Shown: positions 13,372 to 15,277 of the stretch, one piece after another
Layout: every line of letters begins with the position of its first letter
Position numbering within the stretch: the first letter of the stretch is position 1
Assembly (NCBI RefSeq): GCF_028618695.1
Contig: NZ_JAQIVI010000458.1
Location: 1 to 15,277 of the forward strand
Reading direction: 5' to 3'
From: Natrinema soli
GTDB lineage: Archaea; Halobacteriota; Halobacteria; Halobacteriales; Natrialbaceae
Length of the DNA stretch: 15,277 nt
Made by a program: the position numbers and the translations under genes
Notes under the pieces: generated by a model
Told to the model about the DNA's origin: nothing
Database searches by the model: none
What the model saw: only the letters and a program-made list of their open reading frames with translations

Positions 13372-13802
13372 ACACCGCAGATCAATATCTCAAAGCGATC
13401 TATCTGGCGCAGCGAATCGAGGACGGCCCCGCATCGACCGGGACGCTCGCGGATCTGCTCGAGGTGAGTCCGGCCAGCGTCAACGAGATGGTCGGCAAAC
13501 TCCAGGACCGCGAACTCGTCGACCACGAGAAGTACAAGGGAGCCAGTCTGACCGACGAGGGACTCGAGCGCGCCCACAACGCCCTCCAGACCTACTGTAT
13601 CATCGAGCGGTTCCTCGCGAACGTCCTCGAGGTCGAGGAGTTTCGCGACGAGGCCGGCGCCCTCGAGAGCGTCATCGACGACACCGTCGCGGAACGGCTG
13701 GACACGATCATCGACCGGCCCGAGCAGTGTCCCGACTGTTTCGATGCCGAAGCGGACTGCTGTGAACTGCTCGAACTCGAGGCCGGCGGTCACGCGGACT
13801 GA
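13368..13802 (+). CDS. DtxR/MntR-family transcription regulator with Cys-rich tail
   Basis: A 144-aa metalloregulator-type repressor. The N-terminal winged helix (about 1-65) contains ADQYLKAIYLAQ, a recognition region LLEVSPASVNEMVGKLQDREL, and a wing with GASLTDEGLERA. A dimerisation domain follows (about 66-118). There is no SH3-like third domain. By my own alignment to DtxR, most metal ligands differ: M10 becomes Q6, C102 G97, H106 S101, H79 Y76 and H98 R93, with only E105 (E100) and E83 (E80) kept. Instead there are C77 and a tail CPDCFDAEADCC (C121, C124, C131, C132) where the family often has a PHG motif. This suggests sensing through a thiolate site (Zn, Fe or an Fe-S cluster) rather than the usual Mn/Fe site. 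It has a strong SD and lies downstream of the ferritin-like gene and suf, so an iron or Fe-S role is likely but unproven. Confidence 0.88.
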   Translation: MNTADQYLKAIYLAQRIEDGPASTGTLADLLEVSPASVNEMVGKLQDRELVDHEKYKGASLTDEGLERAHNALQTYCIIERFLANVLEVEEFRDEAGALESVIDDTVAERLDTIIDRPEQCPDCFDAEADCCELLELEAGGHAD

Positions 13803-13809
13803 GACGATC

Positions 13810-13816
13810 TTTTATA
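13810..13816 (+). promoter_or_regulatory. Strong TATA-like element with no clear downstream gene
   Basis: TTTTATA sits 7 bp after the regulator stop. Transcription from it would begin near 13840, about 130 bp before the HalOD1 gene, giving a long leader. Its T-run could equally terminate the ferritin-regulator message. The gap 13803-13970 is AT-rich and otherwise holds only a 36-codon ORF (13827-13937) that I do not support as a gene. Confidence 0.35.
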
Positions 13817-13932
13817 CCGTCCGAAGATGCACTTTCGGATTCCTGTTGTGTCTTTCGACGAACGCTCCGTATCGGCCAAACACAGCTTCCGAGGAACGAT
13901 ATTGCAACTGTTACTCGTGTCATCACACGCCC

Positions 13933-13940
13933 TATAATTT
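13933..13940 (+). promoter_or_regulatory. Candidate TATA element of the HalOD1 gene
   Basis: TATAATTT lies 31-38 bp before the ATG at 13971 and about 40 bp before the internal ATG at 13980. That is slightly far for a leaderless start but compatible with a leader of several nucleotides. Confidence 0.4.
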
Positions 13941-13970
13941 GGTACAAGTCTGAAATAGACAAAGAGATGA

Positions 13971-14288
13971 ATGTCCACGATGCGACGCAATCAGCAACGC
14001 GGAGAGAAAAGAGGTGATGGCGGTTCGACGATTCTGGTCGAGGAACAATCAGATGAATCCACAACACAGGCAATACTACGGGGAATTACTGCGTTGAAGG
14101 GGGTCGCTGAAACTGAGCTTGATCCAATCTACAGCAGTATCGAGACGGATTCGATGGAACAGTTACTAGACCATTCACGTATGCATGATTCTACTGTCTC
14201 TGTTACGTTCGATTTTGAGGGGTGTACCGTTTGTGTCCGCAGCAAAGAGGACATACAAATAACAAGTACTTCATCGTATATCGGTTGA
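13971..14288 (+). CDS. Small HalOD1 output-domain protein
   Basis: A 105-aa protein. Residues about 30-100 match the haloarchaeal HalOD1 output domain: helix TTQAILRGITALKG, then LDPIYSSIETDSMEQLLDH (the usual 'PLYD.ID.D.L..L' region), then strand pairs VSVTFDFEGCTVCVRS and EDIQITS. In haloarchaea the domain occurs at the end of signalling proteins or, as here, as a stand-alone unit; its biochemical role is not established. Residues 1-28 are basic and polar (RRNQQRGEKRG). The ATG at 13971 is the first of two close candidates (also 13980). Codon use is clearly less GC-biased than in neighbouring genes (for example ATT, AAT, TCT), which suggests relaxed selection or recent transfer. It faces the PLD-like gene tail to tail with a 12-bp gap. 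Confidence 0.8.
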   Translation: MSTMRRNQQRGEKRGDGGSTILVEEQSDESTTQAILRGITALKGVAETELDPIYSSIETDSMEQLLDHSRMHDSTVSVTFDFEGCTVCVRSKEDIQITSTSSYIG

Positions 14289-14300
14289 CAGCACCGTTGG

Positions 14301-15277
14301 TTACGTGTGGTCAGGCTGTCGTTGGTCTCCGAATCGGATATATCGCCGCCCGATAATCGCCGCAGCGACGAGGGCGACGACAACCGCGACGCTGAGGCCG
14401 ATCGGAAACGACCAGGTATCGCCGGACCAGTCGGCATCGAACACGTCGGCGTAGTAGTTTGCGACCCGCTCGCCGTGGAGCGCGACGAGTACCTCGCGAT
14501 TGTTCTCGAGCGAGTTCGCGTTCCAGTTAGCGCTGCCGACGATTGCGACCTCGCGGTCGATTACCACGCCCTTGGCGTGGATCTTTTCGAATCGGTCGGT
14601 GTCCGCGACGAGTCGAACCTCGAGCGGGAGGTCCTCTCGGTCGGCGATCCGCTTGAGGTCGGCCGCGAGCCGTTCGTTTTCGTCCGCGTTGTACCACGCA
14701 GATCCCAACAGAAGCCGAACGTCGACGCCGCGGCGGGCCGCCTCGAGGGTCGACTCGAGCAACGAGACGTCGGCGGTGATAGCGGGCTGGATGACGAGGA
14801 TCTCGTCGTCCGCACCGGCGAGTAGCTCCCGCAGTCGGCCCTCGGCGTTGTCCGGCGCGATCAGAAGTTCGGCCGAGTCGACGGGAACCGTCGCGGGCTC
14901 GTGAGTAGTCGGGAACTCGGATCGAGACGACAAGAAGCCTTGCTCCTCGTCGTCGACGAACGAGGTGTTCGCTCGGTAGGCTTCGCCCGATACCGTGTCC
15001 CAGCCCTCGAAGTCGGCCCGAAAGACGGTCGCCAGATCGGCTGCGAGCGTTCCGTCCTCGAGTCGGACGCCCCAGCCGCGGCTGCTTTCGCCTCCGATTC
15101 CCGAGTTCTTCCAGTTCTCGCTGGTGACCAGCACGCGGTCGTCGGCGACGGCGTACTTGGGATGGTGATACCGGTAGCGCCCGCTTTCGCCGCCGATGAC
15201 CCGCACGCCGACGCCGTCGGCCTCGAGCGTCTCGAGTAGCTCGAGGGTCCACTCGGGCGGCATCTCGTCGATCTCGA
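14301..15277 (-). CDS. Membrane-anchored phospholipase-D-superfamily protein (5' end outside window)
   Basis: The last about 324 residues of a protein whose frame stays open to the right edge; the ATG at 15263 is internal. Two HxKxxxxD (HKD) motifs are visible: HPKYAVAD (bases 15141-15164) and HAKGVVID (bases 14556-14579). Both are followed by the usual S/N partner segment (VTSENWKNSG and VGSANWNANS), so one complete PLD active site is expected. Members cleave phosphodiester bonds in lipids or nucleic acids; which one cannot be told here. Near the C-terminus, FPIGLSVAVVVALVAAAIIG followed by RRYIR forms one transmembrane helix with a basic cytoplasmic end, so the catalytic part probably faces outside if the missing N-terminus has a signal peptide. 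It converges on the HalOD1 gene with a 12-bp gap. Confidence 0.92.
   Translation of the reverse strand, partial: EIDEMPPEWTLELLETLEADGVGVRVIGGESGRYRYHHPKYAVADDRVLVTSENWKNSGIGGESSRGWGVRLEDGTLAADLATVFRADFEGWDTVSGEAYRANTSFVDDEEQGFLSSRSEFPTTHEPATVPVDSAELLIAPDNAEGRLRELLAGADDEILVIQPAITADVSLLESTLEAARRGVDVRLLLGSAWYNADENERLAADLKRIADREDLPLEVRLVADTDRFEKIHAKGVVIDREVAIVGSANWNANSLENNREVLVALHGERVANYYADVFDADWSGDTWSFPIGLSVAVVVALVAAAIIGRRYIRFGDQRQPDHT

Noticed and set aside
13274..13765. A 163-codon frame overlapping the DtxR-type gene
   Set aside because: Out-of-frame with a clear winged-helix protein that has its own SD; the translation is Arg-rich low complexity.
13827..13937. A 36-codon ORF in the AT-rich gap
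   Set aside because: It has no SD, lies too close to the TATA-like element to be its leaderless product, and has no recognisable sequence.

Overview
The window looks like chromosomal DNA of a haloarchaeon (class Halobacteria). The DNA is GC-rich, the proteins are strongly acidic (Asp/Glu-rich, Lys-poor), and Leu-Glu is often encoded as CTC-GAG. Several genes have a TATA element about 25-30 bp before the start codon and no Shine-Dalgarno site, which fits leaderless transcripts. The gene set is archaeal: Mre11-Rad50, family B DNA polymerase, a SufCBD system without visible SufS or SufE, and a HalOD1 domain. I cannot name the genus; a member of the Natrialbales is a guess from overall style.

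Layout. Bases 1-2800 (+) hold the last codons of mre11 and a complete rad50, translationally coupled. Bases 2850-4219 (-) hold three haloarchaeal genes that I can describe but not name with certainty: a winged-helix protein, a two-segment membrane protein overlapping it by 4 bp, and a short acidic protein. A Tat-exported type B carboxylesterase (4353-5975, +) follows from a divergent AT-rich promoter region. Next come polB (6100-8838, +), with a clear leaderless promoter, and sufC-sufB-sufD (9020-12641, +). Bases 12746-13802 (+) carry a ferritin-like protein, a possible 44-aa bridging ORF and a DtxR-type regulator. A low-GC patch (about 13803-14300) carries a short HalOD1-domain protein. The window ends in the C-terminal part of a membrane-anchored phospholipase-D-superfamily protein (14301 to the end, -).

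How the genes fit together. Mre11-Rad50 and PolB form a DNA repair and replication block. SufCBD builds Fe-S clusters, and the next transcription unit (ferritin-like protein plus DtxR-like regulator) probably handles iron storage or sensing. The most unusual points are in that unit. The DtxR-like protein seems to have lost most canonical metal ligands but has a CxxC...CC tail. A 44-codon ORF is joined by ATGA overlaps to both of its neighbours. PolB also carries a PIP-box-like QTGL motif at each end.

I see no CRISPR array, insertion sequence, tRNA or rRNA. The only gene-free stretches over 150 bp are 8839-9019 (sufC promoter) and 13803-13970 (AT-rich, two TATA-like elements).
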